This document shows positions 48,708 through 60,580 of a stretch of 64,000 bases of DNA, in pieces. The DNA is from Trichaptum fuscoviolaceum. Lineage: Eukaryota > Basidiomycota > Agaricomycetes > Hymenochaetales > Trichaptaceae. Made by a program: the position numbers and the translations under genes. Under the pieces are notes generated by a model. It was not told the DNA's origin, searched no databases, and saw only the letters and a program-made list of their open reading frames with translations. Numbering within the stretch: position 1 is the stretch's first letter; each line of letters begins with the position of its first letter. Location of the stretch: contig CAJSYZ010000002.1 of the NCBI GenBank assembly GCA_910574455.1, positions 5,295,671 to 5,359,670 on the forward strand. The letters run 5' to 3'.

Positions 48708-50014
48708 ATGGGCCAGGTGAACAGTGGAAAATACAACTCAGATTCTGTCGACTGCAGGTTCGACTACACTACCGTGCCATGCGACGCCTACTACGGTAGC
48801 CCAGGGGAATTGCAACAGGTATGTTCATGTGCGGCTTTGCTGCAAATGCATATGCTTGATAACCGCTGTGTCCCCGTAGCATGGTATCGAAGACAATGCC
48901 CACAAAAAGCTTTCGAAGGGCAAAGCAGTCGAAAGATCGGAAGAACGACCAGTGTATAAGAATAATTGGGACTTTGCTACACCTACTTGGAACGGGAGAC
49001 AAACGGATTGGGTCATACCGGAATACGCTCGCCCAGATAATATTTGGCGATGCCTTTCTTGCGATCGTTTCTTCTACTTGGAGACTGAGCTCAATGAGGT
49101 ATGCGTCTTTCTGCTGAATCTATCAAGAACGTTGTTTGACCGTTGGAATAGCACATCGCCGCAGACAAAGTCGAATCTAACTGTATATCTGGTAAAGCAC
49201 GTACCGAAAGTTGCTTTTGTGTCGTTTGCAAGCGGTCATATCCATGCAGTCTCGAATTCGTAAGTGATGATCGACACTATCATGTTTTTCTCCACCTCAC
49301 TGTACAATTTAGCACATCCATCATGCAAGCTTGCACAGTGAGCGTCCAAACATATCCATCAAAGATCGCGAGACAGAACGAGTGCAAATTTGCTGTGTCC
49401 GCTGCGGCATCTATTTTGGATCTACAGAAAAGAAGCGGAAGGTATGTAGGAAGGCGGTTACTTGTAATTGCTCTGATGAAGTGTTGAATCTTATCCATTG
49501 GCTGTGGCAGCACTTCCGCGATGTCGAACACCATAACGTTCGGGAGAACGAACTGGACAGCAATACTGACGAAGAAGATGAAGAAGCAGAACTTGTCGTA
49601 TGGGAGGAAATCGAGGACCCAGAGTCGCTTCCACCACTACCCGTTTCAATAAATTCCGCTTACGCACCTGAGTTCAGTCGAAAGCGTGCCTCCATTTATC
49701 AATCCACCGCCGGACCCAGTGGGTTGAGTGCTAGTGGCAGTCGGCCACAAGGAGCCAGCACGAATTCTCAGGCGCATGCGGAAATTGTTGACTATGAGTG
49801 CCCTCTGTGTCTAGAAAATGACGAAGCCATTGCTGCACTGCCTTGCGGTCATATCTTCGGAGTTCAGTGCGTATAACTACTTGTCTCGCATGATCTTTCT
49901 CTGACCTGTTCTTTAAGGTGCATTCAAGATGCATTATCGCTAGACAGCCGATGCCCATTATGTCGCAGCCATGCTGGGGAGAAGGACATTCGGAAGATCT
50001 ACTTGACTGTCTGA
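48708..50014 (+). CDS. Three C2H2-type zinc fingers plus C-terminal RING finger (probable E3 ubiquitin ligase)
   Basis: Six exons: 48708-48818, 48880-49098, 49152-49259, 49313-49441, 49511-49866 and 49918-50014; 339 aa. Residues about 85-195 carry three knuckles: CLSCDRFFYLETELNE-H, CVVCKRSYPCSLEF-H-IHH and CVRCGIYFGSTEKKRK-H-FRDVEHH. Each is cut by a phase-0 intron exactly before its first His codon. An acidic linker follows. The RING is at the C-terminus: CPLCLENDE, LPCGHIFGVQC, and SRCPLC (C3HC4). The RING implies ubiquitin transfer; the fingers may bind nucleic acid or partners. I do not know a named orthologue. Confidence 0.85.
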
Positions 50015-50571
50015 ATTTACCAATTTCCGAGGCCTCAGTATATCTCTCTCCTTCGCTGCTATGACCTCTACACTGATCTGTATACCAAATACCAAAGGAA
50101 ATCATTTCTCACTCGATTTTGACTATCTGTATTTGTATCTAGTCGATATGCAAGCTATGCATCTTCTACTCCTAGACTCATTGAAATAAAGCTCCCAATG
50201 TTCTGGTGATAAGTTGGTGAAGTAGCGGAGTTTGAATTTATGATTGAAGTCAACTTCAAGTTGAAGAGTTCTATGCTTCTGCACTTCCATGTCCTTGACA
50301 CGACGTTTCATTGTAGTTTTGAACGCATCAATCTACTTCGCTGCTGAGTCTCTCTTCACAATAGCACCTTTCGTGAGCGTGGCATGGCCTCGGTATCGGA
50401 TGTCCGAGGTCACCTGAACGCCGATTCCACGTAATTTCCTCGCCTTCTCATGTTCAAGTTCAATTCAGCCCATGCCTGTATGAAGGGGGTTCACTTGGTT
50501 CACACTGGATTTACGTCTCTGTCTAGAGGTTAAGCTGGTGGAATACGGCACATCGAGTCTCGCTCTGCTCG
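50015..50571. other. Intergenic with a perfect 15-bp palindrome
   Basis: No supported gene; a 62-codon minus-strand frame (50123-50311) overlaps a TCAACTTCAAGTTGA palindrome at 50250-50264. A weak CTTCAAGTT-like relative (GTTCAAGTTC) lies at about 50454, towards the DUF4419 start. Confidence 0.6.
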
Positions 50572-52371
50572 ATGTCGAACAGTCTTTGGACTCGATTTCA
50601 GAGGTCCTGCGCTTGGTTCTTCTGTAAACCGGCCTATCCATTCAACGAACCTGCGCCTCGTACACGTCGTCATTCTCCTTCGAACTCTTCGCCCAACGAA
50701 AAGATAGCGAAAGAAAAGATCAGTGATGACAAGGACAACGAAGAAGAGGTCAGATTGGATCAACCTGGGAGTATACGTCGTCTTTTTGCTTCAAACTCTT
50801 CGCCCGAAGATGAGAATATCGAAGAAGAGTTCACCTATGGCAAGGACAGAGTAGATCAACCTGGGATTCGATTCAAAGTTGCCCTTCATGATGCGGATGC
50901 TGTTGACCGCCTGGAAGAGATCACCTGTGCGGAGGATGTGCTGAGATGCTTGTGGCAGCCAATGACTGTGAAGGAAGACTATCAAAACATGCAAACCGAG
51001 CACTTGAGGTGCAAAGGTATTGGTGACTCTTCGATTGGGCCGACAAATGACTGATGTCCATATTGTTCAGATCTCTACCAATCATCCATGGGAAACAGCA
51101 AGGCCGCAACATCTTCATTCATGCCAAAGGCGAACGGATTTGTCCATACCGTTTTGCAAGCTTACAATGAACACCACGAATTGATTATCAGGTGATCTGC
51201 AATGCAATGCCTTCCTTTTCATGTCGTCGCTTATTAGTTATGTGTAGGCCAGATGATATCTGGATTTCAATTATCTGTCAACTAAATCTCTAGTGAGCTT
51301 CTACACTTTCTCTCATATGCAAGTTTCCACTCAACTTTCTTTCAGTGTCAATGCCAACTCTGAATCACTACGGAGCTATTTCGTTACTCATGAGGGCCAA
51401 AAAACCCTTATTCTGGAATACGGCGAAAATGTTACTCGCCACTCGTTGGACTACAAGATAGTAGCCCGTGACTTCTCCAATCTCCTGCGGAAAGAGGCTA
51501 GTGTGGTTGCACCTCTGAGGGCTCGCACTTCTAACCTTCGCAATAGATAATTGATTCGGCGTTCGTTGACACCATCCTACCCAACTTCACGACGACAACA
51601 GAAAATGACACTACAATCTGTTCGGCTGTTATGATGAGCACGTTAAAAGCGTATGTCGAAGTTATCTGCAGATATTTTGTACTTTTGTCACTAACGTAAT
51701 ATTCATACTATCGCACATCCAGTTATTTCACATATGAAGTTTGGATTAGGTGTGGCATCCCTGCAATAACACTACTGGGCACGAAGTCCGATTATGAAAT
51801 AATCCTGGCGAAACTCGATAAACTTGATGAACTGGGCGCAGAAGTAAGAGCTTTCACAACTCTACTACGGCACATAATCCACGAGTTTATCGCCACTTTC
51901 GAAGCGATTTCTGCAGGGCAAGAACCGAACATCGATTTTTGGAGCAAAATCTGTCATGAAGAGTCCATGGGTTCCGGACCAAATTACTTGAGCGGGTGGT
52001 TAACATCATTCTGTGTATGGGATAAGGACGGAAAGTGGCAGGGGCTAAGCTTTACCGATGGTGATCCCGTTACATTTCACCGCGACGATGCCCAGGACAA
52101 AATGGGTTTCATCCCACCATATCCAGAGGATCAAGCACCTTTCGACACGTCGGAATATGGCAGAATCGACACGAACAAAATTCCAGCAGGATTCTCCGAC
52201 GTAGAAGTGAAAGTTGTTGAAACAGGAACATGTTTCGATTGCATTATGGTAGCTGGTCATGTTGGCGCACGTGCAACCGGCACAAGAGGGATCGAAGACA
52301 CCTTACAGCCATCTCCTCAGTGGTTCATGTTTGAGGTAGAGAAGGTCAAGGACAAAGGGCCGCACTATTAA
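50572..52371 (+). CDS. DUF4419 family protein
   Basis: Six exons: 50572-51016, 51071-51191, 51248-51292, 51346-51502, 51547-51650 and 51723-52371; 506 aa. Family landmarks are HELIIRPDDIWISIICQLN, YVNANSESLRSYFVTHEG, DSAFVDTILPNFTTTTEND, MMSTLKAYFTYEVWIRCGIP, ITLLGTKSDYEIILAKLDKL, and SGWLTSFCVWDKDGKW near the C-terminus. The N-terminal 120 residues are low-complexity, with two related acidic repeats (around NSSPNEKI and NSSPEDENI). Function is unknown for the family. Such genes are often multi-copy in Agaricomycetes (my recollection, not shown here). Confidence 0.85.
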
Positions 52372-53890
52372 CGGTAGCGAGGCTAATGCAGTACTTGTCT
52401 GTATCAATACATTTCAATTCTGGAGGTATGATCCTTGTTCTTTACGGTTATACTTGCTGTTGGTTTATCAGATGCGAACATAGTTCCTATCTCATCAATG
52501 CGAGAGAAATCAATGTTCAAACTATGTCCAACACAGCAGGTATAGTATAGCCGCGGAGTTCGTTTCCGCTCCTCCGCTCTCATGCGAAAGCAAGGTCAAC
52601 TATCCCTTCTTTAGATTCTTGGTTGATAGGGTTTGCGATTGCATATGCATGAACTCAGATGCGGTTCATTGGCGCACTTTCTCTTTACTCTCGCAGGAAA
52701 GCTTCGGAGAGAATTGGCCAGGGTCACTACGATATTGTGCTTCTTCAGGATCCAGGCTCAGTCTCCGATGCTGCTTTGCTATAAAAGCTGTTTGTTCCAG
52801 GCGTTTACATCCATCCTCCACCACTAGCTCAGAATGCTCAACTTTATTCTCGATAAATGAATGAAACTCGGAAATCTCACGTTCTGTATTCCGGCCAAAA
52901 CTCATCGAAAAGCGTCAATGCCTGATGGTGTCCAGTCCCCTCCAACTGTTATCAGATTCAACGTTAATGAGCATAACGCATATGATGTCTATGAAGGGTG
53001 TCGACTATCTACTAGAGAGTGTGTTCGTGCGCCTGTCTGGAATCCGGAAGATGACAGGGATTACTATAAATCAACGTTAAAGGGGACCCAATGCAAAGGT
53101 GCGAGTGATCGGACGTAACTCTTAGCTAAAGATTTTTCTGAAGAATTGTTTGCGTGATCATTGGAGAAAGACCAGGCTGCATTGGAGTCTTATCTCCCGA
53201 TGCAGAACGGCTTCGTCTATGGCAGTGTCAAATTTGCAGGTGTGTCGTTCGACCGAATGATACATACGTGCGAGCTATTAGCAAAGCTGGAAGAAGCCTT
53301 CTGAAGGCACTCCTGTCATTCAGACTGGATCTGGAGAAATCGAAAGAGTGTCGATAGAAATTTCGGATCCGGTACTTTCCGAGATTGAGATCGATCTCAG
53401 GCTCGTTGCCTAAAATCTTGACGCCACACAGGACTTCCCGAACCTTGTCAACATGTCTTACACTCATTCTATCATGTGTGATTGCAGGTCCACTGCATAG
53501 TATCATTGTCGCTCCTGTTGCCTCTCTCAGGCTGCAGAGAGGAACATGCATGTCTGTGTTCAGTTTTTCAGCCTCAGAATTGGTCGGTGCACGATTGTTC
53601 CTGATAATGGCCGTTACTAGTAGCGCTTCCGACCCGGACAACTTGAATCGCAGCCTGAGGCAGTTGCGGTTAGACCGTCGGCAAGTATAGTAGGAACCCT
53701 GAGTTATCGCAAGTGCGCTAATCCGGCACACCAAGAATTCCGGACCAGGCTGCACAGGTGTTTTGACAGCCAGAATTAAGAGCACCCTGCGCTCAATAAA
53801 AGGTGAAGAGACGTTATTATATAGAGGGAGAGCTCCCAAATTCTCCTCCGTTATCCTCACACTCACCCTTGCTTTACGACAGGGAGTCAG
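52372..53890. other. 1.5-kb intergenic, one doubtful short gene
   Basis: A plus-strand frame beginning at MPDGVQSPPTVIRFN (ATG about 52918) runs to a possible donor near 53099 and could continue in a second short exon, but no family is recognised. AGCCTGAG-type motifs lie at 53396, 53526 and 53652. The 243-codon minus-strand frame at 53228-53959 overlaps these motifs and the start of the next gene, and I do not accept it. Confidence 0.4.
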
Positions 53891-56800
53891 ATGGAGCCGG
53901 TCTCGAAAAACAAGATTGACCTGACACAAAGTTTCTTGGTGGTTCGTTTTCAGTGTCATAGAACGTGGAAGTTCCCTGAGAGTATGTTTTTATTAGACTA
54001 GTGCCGACCTTGCTCACCTTTCAGCGCGTCCTTTACTTACCACACCCGACGGTCACTACGATTATCAAGTCCTTGCAGCTGGAGAAAAGGGGAAAGATGA
54101 ATCACATTCGGCACTCTATTCATTCGTCTCAAAAGTTCAGTCAGCTGCTTCTCGTGGCCTCCCGATCAACGACCCAAAAGCTATCGAAGGCTTCCTTGAC
54201 GCGATAGCCTCTCCAGACGCGATTAATGACCGCAAGGGCATGTTCACGACGGCGCTCGCAGCAATCACAAAGCTACCTGAGGGGAAATTACAAGACAAGC
54301 TAAACGACACGGCAATGACGACATTGTATCAGACCCTGCCTCATCCACCAGCGACGTTTGTTGGACCGCAGTTCACATTTCGAGCAGCGGACGGGAGTGG
54401 AAACAATCCGCATATGCCAGAATTAGGCAAGGCGGGCTTGCCGTACGCCAGAAGTGTTCAGGGAAAGCATCCGTTGCCGCCGAATTCACTTCCGGATCCT
54501 GGTCTTGTTTTTGATACCTTGCTAAAGGCGCGAGACGTGAGTGACTTCTTTGTCCGTCAGCACCAGCTAATCAAACTCGGGTGTCATAAGTTCCAACCTC
54601 ATCCTGGTCGCAATTCTTCTCTGACATTCGCGTTTGCTTCACTCGTCACTCACTCTATCTTCCGAACGGATCCCGTAGACTGGACGAAGAACAATACATC
54701 CTCATATTTGGATCTATCGCCACTGTATGGAGTTAACCAGGCTACGCAAGATCAAGTTCGAGACAAAGAGCAAGGGCGTGGCCTTCTATATCCTGATACT
54801 TTCAGCGAAGAACGCCTCGGCTTCCTTCCACCTGCTGCAAGTGCTCTACTGGTCATATTCTGTAGAAACCATAACGTATGTTGCTTCAAATATACGCCTT
54901 TTGTGCATATATCGACTCTAATATGACTGTCGATAGTACATCGCAAAAATGATATTAAACATTAACGAGCGCAGCAGGTGGTCGGATCCCCCTCCGATGG
55001 ACCCTATTGCTCGTGCCAAACAGGATGAAGAAATTTTCCAGACCGCACGGCTAATCAACTGCGGACATTTTATGGCGCTCGTTTTCGGTGACTATGTGGC
55101 TGGATTCTTGGGACTCGGACGTGATGGTAATACCTGGTCGATGAACCCATTTGATCCAATCAAAACGAAGTCGGGAGAGCAACTCGGACGCGGACAAGGA
55201 AACCACGTATCAGTGGAGTTCAATCTTCTCTATCGCTGGCATGCAACGACTGCGCGTGAAGACGTCGAATGGACCGAGACAGAATTCAAGGAGATCTTCA
55301 AGTCGTCTGGTAAGCCTCTCGACCAGATCAATCTGACCGACTTCAAGGTCGCCGCGCGCCAGCTCTTCTCTCTCCAGGAGCCCGACCCTCGCAAACGCGA
55401 ATTTGGTGGGATCAAGCGTGGACCAGATGGGATGTTCTCGGATGACGATCTCGCAAAGATTTTGCAAGACGCGACAGAAAAAGTTGCAGGTGCCTACAGA
55501 GCACGAGGAACGCCGGCCGCTCTCAAAATTATCGAGGTTATGGGTATGGAGCAGGCTCGCCGTTGGGGCGTCTGCTCGATGAATGAATTCCGGGTGTTCT
55601 TGGGCTTGAAGCCGTTTGACTCGTTTGAAGAATGGGCGGGAAAAGCGAATCCGGAAATCGCACAGGCAGCAAGGCAACTGTACGGCCATATCAATAATTT
55701 GGAACTGTATCCGGGTTTGCAGGCGGAAGAGTGCATGCCAATTGGCCCCGGGAGCGGAATTTGCTGTGGGTTAGTAGGTCACTCATTTGTTCATTGGTCT
55801 TTGCTCATCATGTTCATAGTTATACGATGACACGAGCCATTCTTGCGGACGCTATTGCGCTCGTTCGCGGGGACCGATACTATACCCTCGATTTCACTCC
55901 CGCCAATCTTACTTCATGGGGATTCCAGGATTGTGTTCGAGATCCCAACAATGGAGCATTTGGTGCGGCCCTACCGAAACTCCTTATGCGTCATCTTCCT
56001 CGACATTATCCTAGTGTGAGATTTGTCTTTTACTGCACTATTCTGAGGTCTAACTATTCATGAAATCACAATATAACAGAACAGTGCCTACAGTTTATTC
56101 CCTTTCTTTACGCCGGAGGTGACGCGCAAAAATTTAACGAAGCTCGGCATTGTCGATGCATACGAATTCACTCGACCAATAACAATACCGGTCCCGAAAA
56201 TACTCAATACTCTCTCTGGTATACGTTTCGTCTTCTCTGACCAGACTAAGTAAACATCCATTCATAAGTATGCAATATGCGTCTGACAACTGAGTACAGG
56301 TTTCTACTCCCATTAGACTCTGGAAATGATATGGACAATCAACTTGTCTCGCATACATTATTTCCTAACAAGGACTCTGTTGGCAAGCTTGTCGAATGGT
56401 ACAAGGAAAAAACAAATTCTCTGATCAAACAGAAAAGCCTTAGCTATGACGGTGTACCTGGAAAGTATATCGATATTATCAAGAATGTCATCAATCTCGC
56501 CGCTATACATTTCGCGGCTGACAAGCTTGTGAGTGGTATTCTTGCCTATTACTTCATCAGCTAACACTCAGTCTGTAGTGTGGGATTCCTTTAAAAACGG
56601 TCGACAATCCTAAAGGCCTTCTGACCGAACAAGAAGTTTACGACATGTTTGTTGTCCTATTTCAATTCGCCTTCTTGAACTTTCAGCCGGAGTATCAATG
56701 GACACTGCGACACTCCGCTCACACTTTTTCAAGGATGCTCAATGGACTGATTGAGCATAATGTGAGGGACGTTGTGTCTCGTAACTCGTCAGTAAGTACA

Positions 56801-57697
56801 TCGACGATCGCGGAGAATTGTACAAAACCACCTTGATTTTAACTTTTTCCACAGAACCCATTGAGCAAATTTATCGCTTCAATAAAAGACACAATGTGGC
56901 CGACGAGGCCGAAGGAAAGCAACGAATATCTCAGTACTCTTGCGGCATCTGGGCGCCCAGCACACGAGGTTGTGGCAAGTACCTTGAATTATGCCTTCAG
57001 CGCATCGATCAACTACGCACAGACGATCGCGCAAATAGTCACCTTCTACATCGAGGACAATCGCTCGAAGGAGCTTGCGGCACTCATGGAAGTATGCAAA
57101 GGCAACGATGAGAAGAGTAATGAGCTTCTGAAGGGTTATGTTCGCGAAGGCGTACGATTGAATCCTCCATTCTCTGTGCTACAGCGCACAGTTGCGCAGG
57201 ACGACTCAATTCCTCAAGGAGAAGGCTTCAAACCTCTACTCGTGAAGAAGGGTGACATTCTTCTCACAAATTTCAAGAACGCGAACCTGAATGTGAGCAT
57301 CCATTTCTGTAATATATACCCGTAGCCCATCTCCTAATGACGTTTCATTTTAGCCTGACGATTTCCCGAACCCTACCTTGGTCGATCCAACTCGCCCGAA
57401 GGAAAGCTATAGCTTCGAAGACTCAAGTGTCTTTGCGGACGACTTTGCAGAACAGATAGTACCGGAGATTATCAAGATCATTTTCTCATTACCGAACGTC
57501 CGTCGTGCTCCAAACGCAAGTGGTGTTTGTGCTAGCTTCGATATAACCGAGCCGGGGGCACAAACAAAATTGTTTGTTACCAACACCGGGAGCGTTAGCC
57601 CATGGCCTGGATCTCTATTCCTTATAGTATGTTTTGCTTGCATGGTCATGGTCACTCCTCCTTCTTAGCTAACTTTCTCCTGCAGTATGACGATTGA
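53891..57697 (+). CDS. Psi-producing oxygenase (fatty-acid dioxygenase/P450 fusion) lacking the P450 thiolate Cys
   Basis: Ten exons: 53891-53981, 54025-54875, 54937-55769, 55820-56015, 56080-56249, 56300-56528, 56579-56791, 56855-57292, 57354-57626 and 57686-57697; 1101 aa. The N-terminal half is an animal-haem-peroxidase-like dioxygenase: distal His in LVTHSIFRTDPVDWTKNN, LDLSPLYG, and catalytic Tyr with proximal His in EFNLLYRWHATTA. The second half is P450-like (YVREGVRLNPPFSVLQRT as a KETLR-region relative, DPTRPKESY). Where functional PpoA-type P450s have FGxGxHxCxG, this protein reads SYSFEDSSVFADDFAEQI, with no Cys. The end, FVTNTGSVSPWPGSLFLIYDD, is typical. By family it makes hydroperoxy fatty acids (oxylipins). 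Exon 1 is the least certain. Confidence 0.9.
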
Positions 57698-58012
57698 GGC
57701 CTTTTACAGGCATGTGTCGTTGATGGCAAGTATATACACTATGTTTGTCTATTTTAACTTTGCACAGGTTACGACTACGATGCTTAATCTACAACGGAAG
57801 CTTTTACGATAATATCAAGTGCAGACAGTGTTGCATACATAGCATTGCGTGTAAATTTAGCTTGAAGCTTAATTGAGATGAACGGAAAACATCGAATAGC
57901 AGTCGTTATAATAGGAGTAACATCAATTAAGCAGTACATCAGAGAGGCATAGTGTGGTAACGATATCTACAGATTCATCGTCTGAGAGTACGAGTGAGAG
58001 AGAATAGTTTTG
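57698..58012. other. Intergenic, convergent 3' ends
   Basis: AT-rich spacer between the oxygenase and the next minus-strand gene. No feature is seen. Confidence 0.6.
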
Positions 58013-58848
58013 TCATTTCACTTTGAATGAACCAATCAGTCTTTGGGAGTCTGAGAAAACGTCAGATCAAGCCATGCCACGATGATGAAGATGCGTGTAC
58101 CTTCGCAGGCTTTCTTTGCGTGAGCCAAAGCATCAATGTGCTCTTGCTCTCGGCGCTCTTCCTGCTCAACTGTATCCTCCCTCCTTTTTTCCACAAGCGT
58201 CTGCATGAATGACGGAAGTCAGAGAAAGTGCATATAGGCCGGTCAAACCTACCCGCAGTCTGATCTGCTCATTTAGTATTGATTCCCATAACCTGCGAAT
58301 AGTATCTTCATTCCTAGCGTATGCCTCCTGGAAGTCGGTGTAGATTTTGTCTCTGAGATTTTTGTCAACATTGTCAGGGTAACAGACCAAGTAACACAGA
58401 CATCTCAGCAACGCCGTCGGCAAAGTCATATGCTTTCTCAGAAAGCTTTCAGATATCATCAGCAAAGCAAGCCTCTAGAAGTCAGGAGTGAGATGTTACA
58501 GTTCGAGATAGCTCTGTTTGCGTTGCTTGAAGGAACTTTGCCTCTTTGTCCCTTTTCTTCTTGTCCAGGGAAGCTGGGCGTTGTCAGACACAGGTAGGCC
58601 AAGGGTGCTTTGAGTGCAAGCGCAGAAGTTTATAGTTCACCTTGCATTTGTTGAGCTATGACAGCCATCATCCTGCAGGTCAAGTTTAGCTCAAAAGCGC
58701 AAAAGCTTGGCAACTCGTCCACGAACCCATCATCGCTGCTGCCCTGCGAGAGTTGCGTACCGTCGAAGTCGTCTAAAGTTACTGCAAGTTCTCGCTTTTT
58801 CCTCTCGGGTTTGCTCCCATTTGCTCTTGATACCTTGGTGGAGGGCAT
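58013..58848 (-). CDS. Small coiled-coil protein of unknown function
   Basis: Five exons (high to low): 58848-58641, 58573-58500, 58474-58253, 58200-58101 and 58050-58013; 213 aa. It starts MPSTKVSRANGSKPERKKREL (basic), then an acidic patch. Long alpha-helical segments follow: RMMAVIAQQMQASLDKKKRDKE, LRDKIYTDFQEAYARNEDTI, and LVEKRREDTVEQEERREQEH. The intron between exons 2 and 3 is only 25 nt (58475-58499), but it is required to keep the frame, which then closes exactly. The family is unknown. It could be a chromosome or kinetochore-associated protein by look alone, but nothing proves it. Confidence 0.65.
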
Positions 58849-59092
58849 TGCCGAATCAGCTTAACGGACGGATGGTGAGGTGAGCGAGTGAGTAGAACTG
58901 TGAAGAGCGCTCGCGACTTCAAGTTGGTCTCAGATTCCGTGACACGTGACGTTTACGCGCTTCTCAGGCTGAAGTTCAAGTTCGGACGCGTGCCGAGCGA
59001 CTTCAGGTTTCGACAACGTGCATAACATACACCATCATCTCGAGGTTACGACAAGGATATCATTAGAACGACGAAATACATCTGACATTGCA
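58849..59092. promoter_or_regulatory. Divergent promoter region with palindrome motifs
   Basis: A 244-bp spacer between two divergent coiled-coil genes. It contains ACTTCAAGTT (58916), CTCAGGCT (58963) directly followed by GAAGTTCAAGTTC, and CGACTTCAGG (about 59000). Two of the dispersed families therefore fall within 90 bp of a shared promoter. Confidence 0.55.
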
Positions 59093-60060
59093 ATGCGACG
59101 CGTACAATCTTTGAGACACCATACTCGGCCATCGCTGGCCACAATGACAGATGATTTAGGAGTGCTTCGGGAAGAGGAGTCTACAGAGGATGCATTGCGG
59201 CGGGAGCTTCTTGCGAAGGATAGGGAAAACGATAAGGTGCGTCTTTAACGGCCATGCTAGTATTCCAATAACTCATAAAGTGTAATCTATAGTTGCAAGC
59301 ACACATTTTATCTCTTCAAGACCAGTTAAGTCAGAGACCTCCGTTGGAACAAATCCAGGCGTTGGAGAAAGAGTACAAGAACCTTGAGCTACTGCTACAG
59401 GGCACACAGCGAGAGAACGAGCGATGCATGGCTGAACTAGAGAGGTAGGCGCCTTATCTTCGGGCCACATCTGGGTGCTAATTGGGTACATCTGCCGCAG
59501 AGGTAGGAACCGGGAAAAGATGCTTGAACGTGAAATAGAGAAGCTCGCTGGTGTTAATTGGCAGGTGAGTTAAATTTGCATAATCTTTGACTCAAACTAA
59601 TAACCCTATCTTGTTAACCTAGTCGTCGTTGAACATACCTGCTAGCACGACGTTTTCACATCGCAGTACATTATCGGTCTCATCGCTAAGAGGGCCATTG
59701 ATCGGAGACACAACGTCTTTCTTTCTTCCTCAGGCTGAAAGCACTCATGCAACAGAATCGGATCCAGATTCTACATTCGATGCGTCGACGTCAACATCGA
59801 CTATCTTGTCTCCATCCGGTAACTTGCCATCTTCTCCCGCCACACCTCGAGCATCGAACACGAGTGGGTCACAACCTGCAGTTAATGCCCAAATGATCAC
59901 GGCAGCTCTTGCACAAATTGCTCAAGTTCGTACATTGATCCTCGGAATGGAGGAACGAATGCAATCGCGGGAGACGAAGCTTCACCAAGTAATGACTCGT
60001 GCAGAAGAGGAGGTGCAGAAGATCGAGACTGCCAAACGAGAAATTGATGCTACATCATGA
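59093..60060 (+). CDS. Coiled-coil protein of unknown function
   Basis: Four exons: 59093-59236, 59293-59444, 59501-59564 and 59623-60060; 265 aa from the first ATG, or 248 aa from the ATG at 59144. The N-terminal half is a continuous coiled coil (ALRRELLAKDRENDKLQAHI, LEQIQALEKEYKNLELLLQ, REKMLEREIEKLAG). A Ser/Thr/Pro-rich linker follows (about 110-190), then a second helix (ITAALAQIAQVRTLILGMEER) and a charged tail. No named domain is recognised. It is divergent from the other coiled-coil gene, and SMC4 follows on the same strand. Confidence 0.7.
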
Positions 60061-60580
60061 GGTTTCTTCATGTTTAACCACTCCTTTTGTTTTTCTACGC
60101 ACATACCCTGACCTATCTTCGTTGTTTCCTACCTAGCTTCTTGTATCCATTTTGCTTTCTGTATAGTCAGAGCTCATAGCATATCCGCATATCTGTACAG
60201 TATCACATTGCATGCGTCTTGACCTATTTGTATCTTCCAGTTATCCCATGGATGGATAGGAAATCGAATGATCCGCGTAAGATAATCCTTTCGCCAGGTT
60301 TCTTCCCAGCCGTTTGTGATTAACACTGCTTTGAAGTTTGTTGGTTGAGGGTGTTACGACTGACACCGGAGAGTATGCGTCGAGTACCAGTAGTAGTTAT
60401 TTAGGGCAAGTCGACACGCGACTTCAAGCACGCGTTATTTTCCTGTGTTTACGTTTCACTCTTTCCATACGCCCATATTGTGCACAAGCCAAGTTCAGCA
60501 CAACCTGCAGTGCGAAGGTTTGATAAACCCGTATATTGTCTAAAATACAAGTCACTAATAACTTCTGTCATAAATTCAAG
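60061..60580. other. Intergenic before SMC4
   Basis: Contains the 3' flank of the coiled-coil gene and the promoter of SMC4. No clear TATA box or other element is seen. Confidence 0.6.

Noticed and set aside
53228..53959. Minus-strand open frame of 243 codons
   Set aside because: It overlaps the first exon of the oxygenase gene and three AGCCTGAG-type motifs. No family is recognised.
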